Origin: Lautropia dentalis
Lineage (GTDB): Bacteria > Pseudomonadota > Gammaproteobacteria > Burkholderiales > Burkholderiaceae_E
Reading direction: 5' to 3'
NCBI RefSeq assembly: GCF_003892345.1
Contig: NZ_RRUE01000001.1
Span: 1,333,008-1,397,007, forward strand
DNA length: 64,000 nt
This document shows positions 1 to 10,920 of the stretch, one piece after another; within the stretch, counting starts at the first letter, position 1, and every line of letters begins with the position of its first letter. The translations under genes were made by a program, and so were the position numbers. The notes beneath the pieces are model-generated. The model had not been told where the DNA came from. It was given only the letters and a program-made list of their open reading frames with translations, and ran no database searches.

Positions 1-2
1 CC

Positions 3-713
3 GAATCGGCCATGCGTGAAGTGGTGGGGCAGCGTACCACCGACCAGGTGCTCTACGAGGACAAGGCTCAGGTGGCCGAAGACGCGCAGACGCTCACCCA
101 GGCCATTCTGGACCGCTACAAGCTGGGCATCGGCATCGTCGACTTCACCATACAGCAGGCCCAGCCGCCCGAGCAGGTGCAGGCTGCCTTCGAAGATGCC
201 AACAAGGCCGACCAGGACCGCCAGCGCCTGATCAACGAGGGTCAGGCCTACGCCAACGATGTCATCCCGCGCGCCCGGGGTTCGGCCGACCGTCTGGTGC
301 TGGAGGCGCAGGGCTACCGCGCCCGGGTCATCGCCCAGGCCGAGGGGGATGCACTGCGCTTCAACCAGATCTACACCCAGTACGCCAACGCGCCCGAAGT
401 CACGCGCGAGCGGATGTATCTGGAAACCATGCAGCAGATCCTGTCCACCACCTCCAAGGTCTACATGGATGCGCAGAAGAACGGCAGCATGCTGTACCTG
501 CCGCTGCAGGAGCTGCTCAGCCGTGGCCGTGGTGCTGCCGGCAGGCCCTCGCTGACCAGCGAACGGACTGACCGCGCCGTCGAACAGGCGCCCGTCAGTG
601 CCCATACCCCGCAACCTGCCAATGCCGGCAGCAACGGCGTCCCCGCCGGTGCTGATGGCCGCAGCAGCAATCTCGACTCGCTGCGCAGCCGCCAACGGAG
701 CTACACACGATGA
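3..713 (+). CDS. hflK: HflK, membrane protease modulator (5' end outside window)
   Basis: C-terminal two thirds of HflK, which with HflC forms the large membrane-anchored SPFH/prohibitin-type complex that encloses and modulates the FtsH protease. The reading frame is open from the first bases of the window, and the residues before the first ATG (ESAMREVVGQ) match the family, so the ATG at 12 is internal. Visible family features are the PPEQVQAAFEDANKA segment, the Ala/Glu-rich coiled-coil stretch, and the typical ending around YLETMQQIL and LYLPLQELL. After that comes a low-complexity Ala/Pro/Gly-rich tail of about 55 residues. The stop overlaps the start of hflC by 4 bp (ATGA), indicating translational coupling. 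Confidence 0.95.
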   Translation, partial: ESAMREVVGQRTTDQVLYEDKAQVAEDAQTLTQAILDRYKLGIGIVDFTIQQAQPPEQVQAAFEDANKADQDRQRLINEGQAYANDVIPRARGSADRLVLEAQGYRARVIAQAEGDALRFNQIYTQYANAPEVTRERMYLETMQQILSTTSKVYMDAQKNGSMLYLPLQELLSRGRGAAGRPSLTSERTDRAVEQAPVSAHTPQPANAGSNGVPAGADGRSSNLDSLRSRQRSYTR

Positions 714-1645
714 ACCGCCTGCTTGCCCTGATCATCACGCTGGGCGTTCTGATCGTCCTGGCCTTTTCCTGCCTGTTCGTCGTGGACCAGCGCCAGTCGG
801 CGGTGGTGTTCGCGCTGGGTGAAATCAAGCGCGTCATCAACGAACCTGGCCTGTACGTGAAGCTGCCGTCGCCGCTGCAGGACGTGCGCTACTTCGACCG
901 GCGCACGCTGACCTACGACAGCGACGAGATCGACCGCTTCATCACCGCCGAAAAGATCAACATCCAGGTCGATTCGTTCGTGAAGTGGCGCATTGCCGAT
1001 CCGCGCCAGTTCTTCGTCTCGGTCGGGCACAGCCCGCAGGCCGCCGATGACCGCATCGGCCGCCAGCTGCGCTCGGCGCTGAACAACGAGATCGCCCGCC
1101 TCACCGTGGCCGATGTCATCTCCTCTGCCCGCGAAACGCTGGTCAAGCAGGTGATGAAGGTGATGTCGGTCGAGCTGGAGAAAATCGGCGTCACCATCGT
1201 CGACGTGCGCCTGAAGCGGGTGGACTTCGCCCCCGAGGTTGCCGAACGGGTCTACGAGCGCATGCGTTCCGAACGTACCCGCGTGGCCAACGAGCGCCGA
1301 GCCAAGGGCGCGGCCGAGGGTGAGCGCATCCGTGCCGATGCCGACCGCCAGCGCGAGGTGCTGGTGGCCCGGGCCTACCGTGACGCGCAGAACGAGCGTG
1401 GCGCGGGCGATGCCGAGGCCAGCCAGCTCTACGCGAAGGCCTTTGGTCAGAACCCCGAGTTCGCCAGCTTCTACCGCAGTCTGGAAGCCTATCGGGCCTC
1501 CTTCGCCGAGAAGTCCGACCTGCTGGTCCTCGATCCGCAGTCCGATTTCTTCCGCTACTTCCGCAGTGCCGGCCCGGTGAACGGCAACGCACCGCGCCAG
1601 CCGGCACCGCCGTTCCGTGCCGCGGCGCCGGCAGGTGGGCAGTAA
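710..1645 (+). CDS. hflC: HflC, membrane protease modulator
   Basis: 311-residue partner of HflK in the FtsH-associated SPFH complex. An N-terminal membrane anchor (about residues 3-24, LLALIITLGVLIVLAF) is followed by the SPFH domain (VVDQRQSAVVFALGEIKRV...GLYVKLPSPLQDVRYFDRR) and an Arg/Ala/Glu-rich helical region (ERRAKGAAEGERIRADADRQ). The end LVLDPQSDFFRYF is typical of HflC. About 20 extra Pro/Ala-rich residues close the protein. It overlaps hflK by 4 bp. Confidence 0.96.
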   Translation: MNRLLALIITLGVLIVLAFSCLFVVDQRQSAVVFALGEIKRVINEPGLYVKLPSPLQDVRYFDRRTLTYDSDEIDRFITAEKINIQVDSFVKWRIADPRQFFVSVGHSPQAADDRIGRQLRSALNNEIARLTVADVISSARETLVKQVMKVMSVELEKIGVTIVDVRLKRVDFAPEVAERVYERMRSERTRVANERRAKGAAEGERIRADADRQREVLVARAYRDAQNERGAGDAEASQLYAKAFGQNPEFASFYRSLEAYRASFAEKSDLLVLDPQSDFFRYFRSAGPVNGNAPRQPAPPFRAAAPAGGQ

Positions 1646-1850
1646 CGGCAGCAGATGCAGAAAGGAAAGGCCCCCGTTTCCGCAACTTTGCGTGGGCATC
1701 CGGTAACCGGATCAAAAAGCCGGTAAAATCCTGTCAGTGGCCGCCACGGTACCGGGGGGTCTGGAGCGTGTTCCGGACTCCCCGGGCAGGGCGGCGTTTT
1801 CCTTTTGCACTGTCCGTTTTCACTGCAGCGCTCATCGCGCCCACGCCTGC

Positions 1851-2041
1851 ATGGATGATTCCGCCGTCTCTCCGTGGCTGCTGGCCCTGGGCCTCGTCCT
1901 GGTCCTCGAGGGGCTCATGCCGCTGCTCGTGCCCGGTGGCTGGCGCGAGGCCGTCCGGCAACTGGCAGCCCTGCGTGACGGACAGCTGCGTTTCGTTGGC
2001 CTGATGCTGGTACTTGCCGGCCTGTTCCTTGTCGTGCTTGC

Positions 2042-2045
<4 letters not shown>
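1851..2045 (+). CDS. DUF2065 small inner-membrane protein (YjeT type)
   Basis: 64-residue protein with two predicted membrane helices (WLLALGLVLVLEGLMPLLVP and LRFVGLMLVLAGLFLVVLA), the layout of the DUF2065/YjeT family that commonly sits between hflC and hisZ or purA. I chose the ATG at 1851 because the family is about 60 residues long and begins just before the first helix. An upstream in-frame start would add 38 residues unlike the family. The last 4 bp overlap hisZ. Molecular function is not known; its position suggests a link to the HflKC-FtsH system, which is inference. Confidence 0.85.
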
Positions 2046-4536
<2,491 letters not shown>

Positions 4537-4539
4537 ACC

Positions 4540-5082
4540 ATGCAGCATCTCTATGTAGACTGGCCCCAGTACCACCGGCTGATCGAGCGTCTGGCCCTGG
4601 ACATCCACCGTTCCGGCTGGCAGTTCGATGCAGTCATCGCCCTGGCCCGGGGCGGCCTGCGGGTGGGGGATCTGCTGTCGCGCATCTTCGACCGGCCGCT
4701 GGGCGTGCTGACCACCAGCTCCTACCGCCATACCGGCAACGTCGTCTCGCAGGGTGAGCTGAAGATCGGCTCCACCATCAGCGCGGCCGAAGATGTCACG
4801 CACGGCCGCGTGCTGATCGCCGACGACCTCGTCGATACCGGCGTCACGCTGCAGAAGCTGCTGCCCACGCTGCAGGCGCGTCATCCCGGCATTACCGAGA
4901 TGCGCACTGCCGTGCTCTGGAAAAAGGCCGTGTCGGTCTATCAGCCCGACTACTGCGTCGAGCACCTCACCGACAATCCCTGGATCCACCAGCCCTTCGA
5001 ACTCTACGAGGGCTGCGACATTGCCGCACTCGAACACGGCTCGCCCACCGAGGCGGCCTATGCCGTGGCCGAGCGACAGTAA
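4540..5082 (+). CDS. Purine-type phosphoribosyltransferase
   Basis: 180-residue type I phosphoribosyltransferase located 3 bp after purA, so it is probably co-transcribed. It carries the PRPP-binding signature VLIADDLVDTGVTL (about residues 90-103) and an N-terminal segment VIALARGGLRVGDLLSRIF typical of xanthine-guanine type enzymes. Placement after purA suggests purine base salvage (hypoxanthine, guanine or xanthine to the nucleotide). The exact base cannot be assigned from sequence alone. Confidence 0.88.
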   Translation: MQHLYVDWPQYHRLIERLALDIHRSGWQFDAVIALARGGLRVGDLLSRIFDRPLGVLTTSSYRHTGNVVSQGELKIGSTISAAEDVTHGRVLIADDLVDTGVTLQKLLPTLQARHPGITEMRTAVLWKKAVSVYQPDYCVEHLTDNPWIHQPFELYEGCDIAALEHGSPTEAAYAVAERQ

Positions 5083-5087
5083 TACGC

Positions 5088-5321
5088 TCAGCCCAGAACG
5101 AGTTCGCCAAACAGGCGGGCGGTGATCACCACCAGCCCCACGCCGCAGATCGCGGCCCCCACGAAGATCAGCGCCCACAGCAGGCGCTGCGCCGGTGTCC
5201 GCGACGCAGCCTCGTCCGTTCCGTGGCGGCCGGGCTGTCCCATCCCGGCCGGTGATTCCGTGACCGTCGAAGCCGCGACTGTCTGGGGGGTTCTGGTGTG
5301 AGCGGTGCCCGTCTCCGTCAT
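5088..5321 (-). CDS. Small single-span membrane protein, unknown
   Basis: 77-residue protein convergent with the phosphoribosyltransferase gene. The first about 50 residues are polar (Thr/Ala/Gly-rich), followed by one strongly hydrophobic helix, LLWALIFVGAAICGVGLVVITARLF, near the C-terminus, so it is a tail-anchored-like topology. I recognise no family. Its stop lies only 5 bp from the stop of the neighbouring gene. It could be a real small protein or a chance frame, but the clean helix favours a gene. Confidence 0.6.
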   Translation of the reverse strand: MTETGTAHTRTPQTVAASTVTESPAGMGQPGRHGTDEAASRTPAQRLLWALIFVGAAICGVGLVVITARLFGELVLG

Positions 5322-5364
5322 CGTGCCGTCCTGCAGCGAAAAATTTCCCGAACCCGTAGAATAG

Positions 5365-5655
5365 CCCGGTTGGTGCTCGCAGGGGAATTCTCTCCCTGCA
5401 GTTCAACGGGAAGCAGGAGGGCGCCCGCCGCCAGAGTCCATGCCGCACGTTCCGTGCAGCCTCACCTTTGGCCGGCAGGTTCGCTGTCCGGACACCCGCC
5501 GTCTGCCGGCATGCCGCCATCGGGCTGCATGCTGCGCGGGGCTGCCGGGTGTACCGGTTCGCATGCCTGACCTGCGCTGCCCCCGCAACGGTCGTGCGGT
5601 CGGGCAGGGCCACAAACCCTGTCCACTGGAGCCCGAACAGCCACTGGCGCCGTCG
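5365..5655 (+). ncRNA. Cobalamin (B12) riboswitch with a large insertion
   Basis: The leader upstream of the cob cluster carries the conserved pieces of the adenosylcobalamin riboswitch in order: GGTTGGTGCTC near 5370, a hairpin (GCAGGGG...CTCCCTGC), GTTCAACGGGAAGCAGG at 5401-5417, the invariant B12-core GCTGCCCCCGCAAC at 5576-5589, and a terminal part with GTCCACTGG, GAGCCCG and CAGCCACTGG around 5618-5646. The spacing between GGGAA and the GCTGCCCCCGCAAC core is about 163 nt, far longer than the usual few tens of nucleotides, so a peripheral helix is greatly extended. It should repress the downstream cobB-led operon when B12 is plentiful. Exact ends are estimates. Confidence 0.9.
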
Positions 5656-5909
5656 CTGCAGCCACCATCTGCCCATCTTCGGGCCGCGTACTGCCCTCCG
5701 GGCAGGCCGCCCGGACGGGTGAAACCCCCGATATTCCGGTTCGTCCGGGAGCACGGTGGGGTGGGCGCTGCATCGTACAGCCGGGAAGGCGGTCTCCGGT
5801 CGTGCCGTCAGCCCGGATACCGGCCAACACACCCCCTCAGCATGCACCCGGCGGGGAAGCCGGGCGCAGGCTTTCGTCAATCGCCTCACCGCCGTTGTCC
5901 TCATTCCGG

Positions 5910-7511
5910 ATGTCGTCTTCCGCCTCTTCCGCAGGCCGTGTGCCTGCTGCGTCGCGGTCGTCCGGGCCGTCCGGTCCGGCTCCCCGTCATGCGCCTGCGC
6001 TGCTGATCACCGCGCCCGCCTCCGGCCACGGCAAGACCACCGTGGTGGCTGCGCTGGCCCGCCGCCTGACTCGCGATGGGCTGACCGTGCGCGTTTTCAA
6101 GACGGGCCCGGATTTTCTGGATCCGGCCTGGCACACGCTGGCCAGCGGCCATACCGTCCACAATCTGGACCTGTGGATGACCGGTGAGCACGACATCCGC
6201 CAGCGCCTGTACGAGGCCGCGCTGGATGCCGACCTGATCATCGTCGAGGGCGTGATGGGCCTGTACGATGGCGAGCCCTCTGCGGCCGAGCTGGCCCGTG
6301 CCTTCGACCTGCCGGTGCTGGCCGTCATCGATGCCTCGTCGATGACCGGCACCTTCGGTGCGCTGGCACATGGCCTGCGCACCTGGATGCCCGGCCTGCG
6401 CTGGGCCGGTGCCATCGCCAATCGGGTGGCCAGCCCGCGCCATGCGCACCTGATTGCCAGTGCCAGCCAGCGCCCGGGCATGGAACAGTCTGCCGACCGC
6501 TATCTGGGCCATATCCGCCGCGATGCTGCCTTTGGCCTGCCGGCCCGCCATCTGGGCCTGATCGCCGCCAGCGAGCTGCCCGATGCCCTGGCCCGCCTCG
6601 ATGCAGCGGCGGATGCACTGGACGAGACCGTGCTCGGACAACTGAACCGCGACAGTCTCCAGACATGGCGTACTCGGTTTACCGCGCCCCCGGTCGTATC
6701 AGACCTGCACGCCAATCCCGCCCGGCCGCTGGCGGGCCGGACCATCGCCGTGGCGCGCGACAGTGCCTTCGCCTTCATCTATCCGGCCAATCTCGACACG
6801 CTCACGGCGCTGGGCGCCACGCTGTGCTTTTTCTCGCCACTGGCCGACGAGCCGCTGCCGCCCTGCGATGCCGTCTGGCTGCCGGGAGGGTATCCCGAGC
6901 TGTACGCCGAGACGCTGTCGGCCTGCCGTCGTCTGCCGGCCACCCTGCGCGCCCATGTCGAGGCCGACCGCCCGGTCTGGGCCGAATGTGGCGGCATGCT
7001 GCCTCTCTTCGAACGGATGACGCACGACGGCCGTGGCTGGCCGATGTGGGGCATCCTGCCCGGCCACATCGACTTCCAGAAGCGCCTGGGGGGGCTGGGC
7101 ATGCAGCAGCTCGACGACTGGCCACCCGTCCGTGCACGGCAACGGGTTGCCGTCACCCCGTCTCTGGTGCCGCCCCCATCCGTGGATGCCCAGGTCTCCC
7201 AGCCCTCCCTGACGGTGGCGCAGTGGGACGCATCGCGCACTGCAGACATTGCAGGCCCTGCAGAAGCGTCACAGGCCGGCTTCGTTCCCGTTGCGCCGCC
7301 GCTGCGCGGGCACACCTTCCATTATTCGCTGTGCACCACGCCGCTGTCCGAAGTGGCGCGCACGCACCGGCCCGGCCAGCCGGTCAGTCCCGATCAGGGC
7401 GAGGCCGTCTACGTGTACCGCCAGCTGCATGCCAGCTACTTCCACGCCTGGTTTGCCGGCTCGCCGGCCCGCACGGCCGCGCTGTTCCTGCCGGCCGGGG
7501 AGGGGGCATGA
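5910..7511 (+). CDS. cobB: Cobyrinate a,c-diamide synthase (CobB/CbiA)
   Basis: 533-residue ATP- and glutamine-dependent amidase acting on the a and c carboxylates of the corrin ring. The N-terminal dethiobiotin-synthetase-like domain has the P-loop ITAPASGHGKTTVVAALARR (about residues 31-50). The class I glutaminase domain has LPGGYPELYAETL, the nucleophile in AECGGMLPLFERM (Cys near 360) and a HTFHYS motif. Between the two halves of the glutaminase domain (about residues 407-463) sits a Ser/Pro/Val-rich insert unlike the family. I chose ATG 5910; a GTG at 5802 would add 36 unconserved residues. It is the first gene after the riboswitch and overlaps cobU by 4 bp. Confidence 0.94.
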   Translation: MSSSASSAGRVPAASRSSGPSGPAPRHAPALLITAPASGHGKTTVVAALARRLTRDGLTVRVFKTGPDFLDPAWHTLASGHTVHNLDLWMTGEHDIRQRLYEAALDADLIIVEGVMGLYDGEPSAAELARAFDLPVLAVIDASSMTGTFGALAHGLRTWMPGLRWAGAIANRVASPRHAHLIASASQRPGMEQSADRYLGHIRRDAAFGLPARHLGLIAASELPDALARLDAAADALDETVLGQLNRDSLQTWRTRFTAPPVVSDLHANPARPLAGRTIAVARDSAFAFIYPANLDTLTALGATLCFFSPLADEPLPPCDAVWLPGGYPELYAETLSACRRLPATLRAHVEADRPVWAECGGMLPLFERMTHDGRGWPMWGILPGHIDFQKRLGGLGMQQLDDWPPVRARQRVAVTPSLVPPPSVDAQVSQPSLTVAQWDASRTADIAGPAEASQAGFVPVAPPLRGHTFHYSLCTTPLSEVARTHRPGQPVSPDQGEAVYVYRQLHASYFHAWFAGSPARTAALFLPAGEGA

Positions 7512-8074
7512 ACGAACTCATCCTCGGTGGCCAGCGCAGCGGCAAGTCCCGCCGCGCCGAGCAGCTGGCCGTGCAGTGGCTCCAGGCGGATGTTCCGCAT
7601 CGCGAAGCCCTGTTCGTCGCCACCGCGCAGGCGCACGACGACGACATGCGCGCCCGCATCGCCCGTCACCGGGCCGACCGCCAGCGGCAACTCCCCGCCA
7701 TGCAGACGGTGGAAGAAACGCACAACCTGGCCGGCGTCATCCGCCGTCACAGCCAGCCGCATCGTCTGCTGGTCATCGACTGCCTGACGCTCTGGCTGGC
7801 CAACCATTACGACCGGATCGACGGCTTCATCGACAGTGTCGCCGTCTCCAGCCTGCTGCAGGCCATCGAACAGGCACCCGGCCCGCTGGTCTTCGTCAGC
7901 AACGAAATCGGCCTGGGCGTCATCCCCATGGGCCGCGAGGTCCGCGCCTATGTCGATGCGCTGGGCTGGCTGAACCAGCAGGTCGCGGCCCGCTGCCCGC
8001 GCGTCTGCCTGATGACGGCCGGCCTGCCGCTGATGCTCAAGGGCAACGCCCCACTTTCCAATTCACATGACTGA
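7508..8074 (+). CDS. cobU: Adenosylcobinamide kinase / guanylyltransferase (CobU/CobP)
   Basis: 188-residue bifunctional enzyme that phosphorylates adenosylcobinamide and adds GMP to give adenosylcobinamide-GDP, the activated substrate of nucleotide-loop assembly. The P-loop GGQRSGKSRRAEQLA lies at residues 6-20. LLVIDCLTLWL supplies the Walker B region. The family block FVSNEIGLGVIPMGREVRAY followed by NQQVAA is intact. It overlaps cobB by 4 bp at the start (ATGA) and cobM by 8 bp at the end. Confidence 0.95.
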   Translation: MNELILGGQRSGKSRRAEQLAVQWLQADVPHREALFVATAQAHDDDMRARIARHRADRQRQLPAMQTVEETHNLAGVIRRHSQPHRLLVIDCLTLWLANHYDRIDGFIDSVAVSSLLQAIEQAPGPLVFVSNEIGLGVIPMGREVRAYVDALGWLNQQVAARCPRVCLMTAGLPLMLKGNAPLSNSHD

Positions 8075-8939
8075 ATGTTCATCATCCGAAACACCCAGGT
8101 CCGCTTTGGGTGAACCCAGCAACCTGTCCACTGCGGACGGTGTGACGGACGCCGGCACCGTCTGGTTCGTCGGGGCCGGGCCCGGCGACCCCGAACTGCT
8201 CACCGTCAAGGGGCGCGACCTGATTGCCCGGGCCGGTGCCATCCTGTTTGCCGGTTCGCTGGTCAGTGAGGCTGCCACCCGCTGGGCGCCGGGGGGCTGC
8301 GACATTGCCGACAGCAAGGGCATGACACATGAAGAGATCTGCACCTGGCTCATCGACCGCGCCCGGCGCCACCAGACCGTCATCCGCCTGCAGACCGGCG
8401 ACCCGTCGCTTTATGGCGCGCTGATCGAAATGGTGCAGCCACTGGATGCCGCCGGTATTCCGGTCCGTGTGGTGCCCGGTGTCAGCTCCGCCTTCGCGGC
8501 GGCCGCGGCCGGTGTCGAGAGCCTGACGTTGCCCGAGGTCAGCCAGACCGTCATCCTCACCCGCGTGGCCGGCCGCACGCCGATGCCCGAAGGGGAAGAT
8601 CTGGTGTCGCTGGCACGGCACCACTGCACGCTGTGCATTTTCCTGTCCATCACGCTGCTGTCCACCATCCAGCGCGATCTGCGCGAGGCCGGCTGGCCGG
8701 AAGATTCACCCATACTGGTCGTGCACAAGGCCAGCTGGCCCGGTGAGGAAAAAATCGTCCGCGCCACACTGGCCACCGTCCGGGACGCCTGCCGGGCGGC
8801 AAAGATCGTCACCCAGAGCATGATCATCGCCAGCCCCACGGTGGGCGCCCGCCAGTGGGAGACCCTCGTGCGCTCCAGGCTGTATGACGCCAGCTTCACC
8901 CATCGCTTCCGCCGCGCTGTCAAACCCGGCGCGTCCTGA
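8067..8939 (+). CDS. cobM: Precorrin-4 / cobalt-precorrin-4 C11-methyltransferase (CobM/CbiF)
   Basis: 290-residue SAM-dependent uroporphyrin-type methyltransferase. The N-terminal SAM motif VGAGPGDPELLTVKGRDL (about residues 36-53) and the second motif RLQTGDPSLYGALIEMVQPL are clear, with VPGVSSAFAAAAAG and LPEVSQTVILTRVAGRTPMPEGE identifying the C11-methyltransferase group. It has about 30 more N-terminal residues than usual (polar, Ser/Thr-rich). The ATG overlaps the cobU stop by 8 bp, so the two genes are coupled. Confidence 0.95.
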   Translation: MTECSSSETPRSALGEPSNLSTADGVTDAGTVWFVGAGPGDPELLTVKGRDLIARAGAILFAGSLVSEAATRWAPGGCDIADSKGMTHEEICTWLIDRARRHQTVIRLQTGDPSLYGALIEMVQPLDAAGIPVRVVPGVSSAFAAAAAGVESLTLPEVSQTVILTRVAGRTPMPEGEDLVSLARHHCTLCIFLSITLLSTIQRDLREAGWPEDSPILVVHKASWPGEEKIVRATLATVRDACRAAKIVTQSMIIASPTVGARQWETLVRSRLYDASFTHRFRRAVKPGAS

Positions 8940-8976
8940 CCGCCACGTTTTTCCGCCACGAACGATTTCCACCACG

Positions 8977-10143
8977 ATGATGAGCACTTCCGACGACACC
9001 ATCCTGCTGGTCGGCCACGGTTCCCGTGAAGCCTCCGGCAATGCCGAGATCCTGCAGTTTGCCGAGCAGTGGCGCGCCCTGCATCCCGACTGGCGCATCG
9101 AGGTCGGCTTCATCGAGTTTGCCGATCCGCTGCTCCACCCGGCCATCGACCGCGCGGCCCGCACCAGCCGCCGCGTACTGGTGCTGCCGCTGATCCTCAA
9201 CGCCGCCGGCCATGTCCGCCACGACATCCCGGAAGCCATCCAGTGGGCGCAGAAGCGCCATCCGCAGGTGGAATTCCACTATGCCCCGCATCTGGGCGTG
9301 TCCGATCCGCTGCTGCGCATCCTCAAGCGCCTGCTGCGTCAGGCCATGCTCACGCTGGATGTGCCCGATCCGCACACCACCGGCCTCGTGCTGCTCGGCC
9401 GGGGCTCCAGCGACCGGCTGGCCAATGGTGACGTGGCGAAGATGGCCCGCTGGCTGTGGGAGGTCAGCGACCACGCACGGGTCGATCTGGCCTTCACCGG
9501 CGTGACCTTCCCGCGGCTGGAGGAAGTGGTGCGGGATCAGGTCCGCCTGGGCATGATGCAGGTCATCGTGCTGCCGTACTACCTGTTCACCGGCACGCTG
9601 ATCCAGCGCATCGGCCGCCAGATGCAGAACCTGGCCCGCCAGTACCCGCAGGTGCGCTTTGCCCATACCCGCTACTTCGGCTTCGAGCCCGAGATCATGC
9701 AGATGCTCGACGAGCGCGTGGCCGCCCTGCGTGCCGGGCAGGGCGCCGTCGATCTGGACGCCCTGATGCAGCCCGACCCGTTCCGCCGCGACGAGGGGCA
9801 TCACCACCACCATCATCATCATGGTGAGGACGGGCATCATCACCATGAGGGGCATGGGCACCATCATCATGCCGGGGACGGATGTCACCACCGGGGCGGG
9901 GAAGGGCCTCATCATGACGGAGGGCACGCCCATCATCACGGAGACGGGCCATTGCATCATCACACCCAGCACGCAGGGCACGGGCATGCCCATGATGGAC
10001 ACGGTCACCAGCACGCCCATGAGCACGCGCATCACCATGACCACGGCGATGGACATGCCCATGGTCACCGTCACGACGAATCTGCGTCCGGTCACGGGCA
10101 CGACGAAGCGGCTTCCACGCCGGATGTCCCCCACGGTCACTGA
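8977..10143 (+). CDS. cbiX: Sirohydrochlorin cobaltochelatase CbiX (long form) with giant His-rich tail
   Basis: 388-residue long-form CbiX, inserting cobalt into sirohydrochlorin at the start of the cobalt-early B12 route. Two chelatase half-domains are visible: ILLVGHGSREASGNAEI with VLPLILNAAGHVRHDIP, and LVLLGRGSSDRLANGD with VLPYYLFTGTLIQRIGRQ. From about residue 271 to the end runs a tail of roughly 117 residues of which about 49 are His, mixed with Gly, Asp, Glu and Ala. His-rich segments occur in other CbiX proteins and are thought to hold metal; this one is exceptionally long. I chose the ATG pair at 8977/8980 because the chelatase domain begins there. Confidence 0.93.
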   Translation: MMSTSDDTILLVGHGSREASGNAEILQFAEQWRALHPDWRIEVGFIEFADPLLHPAIDRAARTSRRVLVLPLILNAAGHVRHDIPEAIQWAQKRHPQVEFHYAPHLGVSDPLLRILKRLLRQAMLTLDVPDPHTTGLVLLGRGSSDRLANGDVAKMARWLWEVSDHARVDLAFTGVTFPRLEEVVRDQVRLGMMQVIVLPYYLFTGTLIQRIGRQMQNLARQYPQVRFAHTRYFGFEPEIMQMLDERVAALRAGQGAVDLDALMQPDPFRRDEGHHHHHHHHGEDGHHHHEGHGHHHHAGDGCHHRGGEGPHHDGGHAHHHGDGPLHHHTQHAGHGHAHDGHGHQHAHEHAHHHDHGDGHAHGHRHDESASGHGHDEAASTPDVPHGH

Positions 10144-10221
10144 CCGCAGCCCCCCGTTTCTGCGCCCCGCGCCGATGTGCGCGACAATCGCCGCTTCACG
10201 AATCCACCCCCTCTCCACAGC

Positions 10222-10920
10222 ATGAGCACCGTCAACACCGTTACCGAACAGCTCACCCGTGCCGGCCAGGCCATCGAGCACGGCAGCTTCGCCATCATCG
10301 ACGAGGAAGCCGGTCCGCACGCCTACACCGACGAACAGTGGCCGATCGTGCGGCGCATGATCCATGCCAACGCCGACTTCGACTTCAACGGCCTGACCCG
10401 TTTCCACCCGGCTGCGGTGCGCGCCGGCATCGACCTGCTGCTCGGTGCGAAGGCGCGGGGCGGTGCCCACATCGTGGCCGACGTGGAGATGATCTGCGTG
10501 GGCCTGTCGGCGCCGCGGCTGAAACACTTCGGCGTGCAGACCCACCAGTTCATCAGCGACGATGACGTGATCGAGCGGGCGAAGGCCGAAGACACCACCC
10601 GCGCCGTGCAGGCCATGCGCAAGGCGCAGCGACTGGGGCTGATCGATGGCCAGATCATCGCCATCGGCAACGCCCCCACAGCGCTGATCGAGCTGGTGCG
10701 CATGATTCGCGAAGAGAATGCCCGTCCGGCCCTCGTCATCGGCATGCCGGTGGGTTTCGTGTCGGCGGCCGAGAGCAAGGCCCTGCTCGATGACGTGACC
10801 GAAGTGCCCTGGATCGCCATCGAGGGCCGCAAGGGCGGCTCCACGCTGGTGGTGGCGGCCCTGCATGCGCTGCTGGCGCTGGCCGAGGCCGAACAGAAAA
10901 AGGCTGCGGCGCAGGCATGA
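10222..10920 (+). CDS. cbiC: Precorrin-8X / cobalt-precorrin-8 methylmutase (CobH/CbiC)
   Basis: 232-residue methylmutase moving a methyl group from C11 to C12 to give (hydrogeno)cobyrinate. Family blocks include IIDEEAGPHAYTDEQWPIVRRMIHANADFDF, GLTRFHPAAVRAGIDLLLGAK, IVADVEMICVGLSAPRL and AIGNAPTALIELVRMIREE, ending with GRKGGSTLVVAALHALLALA. I chose ATG 10222, which gives a normal N-terminus; the ATG at 10177 adds 15 unrelated residues. It overlaps cbiD by 4 bp. Confidence 0.95.
   Translation: MSTVNTVTEQLTRAGQAIEHGSFAIIDEEAGPHAYTDEQWPIVRRMIHANADFDFNGLTRFHPAAVRAGIDLLLGAKARGGAHIVADVEMICVGLSAPRLKHFGVQTHQFISDDDVIERAKAEDTTRAVQAMRKAQRLGLIDGQIIAIGNAPTALIELVRMIREENARPALVIGMPVGFVSAAESKALLDDVTEVPWIAIEGRKGGSTLVVAALHALLALAEAEQKKAAAQA

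Noticed and set aside
9790..10143. Separate metal-binding gene coded in the His-rich region in other frames
   Set aside because: The His-rich stretch is continuous in frame with CbiX; the other-frame products (Met/Thr/Ile-rich) are by-products of the CAT/CAC repeats.
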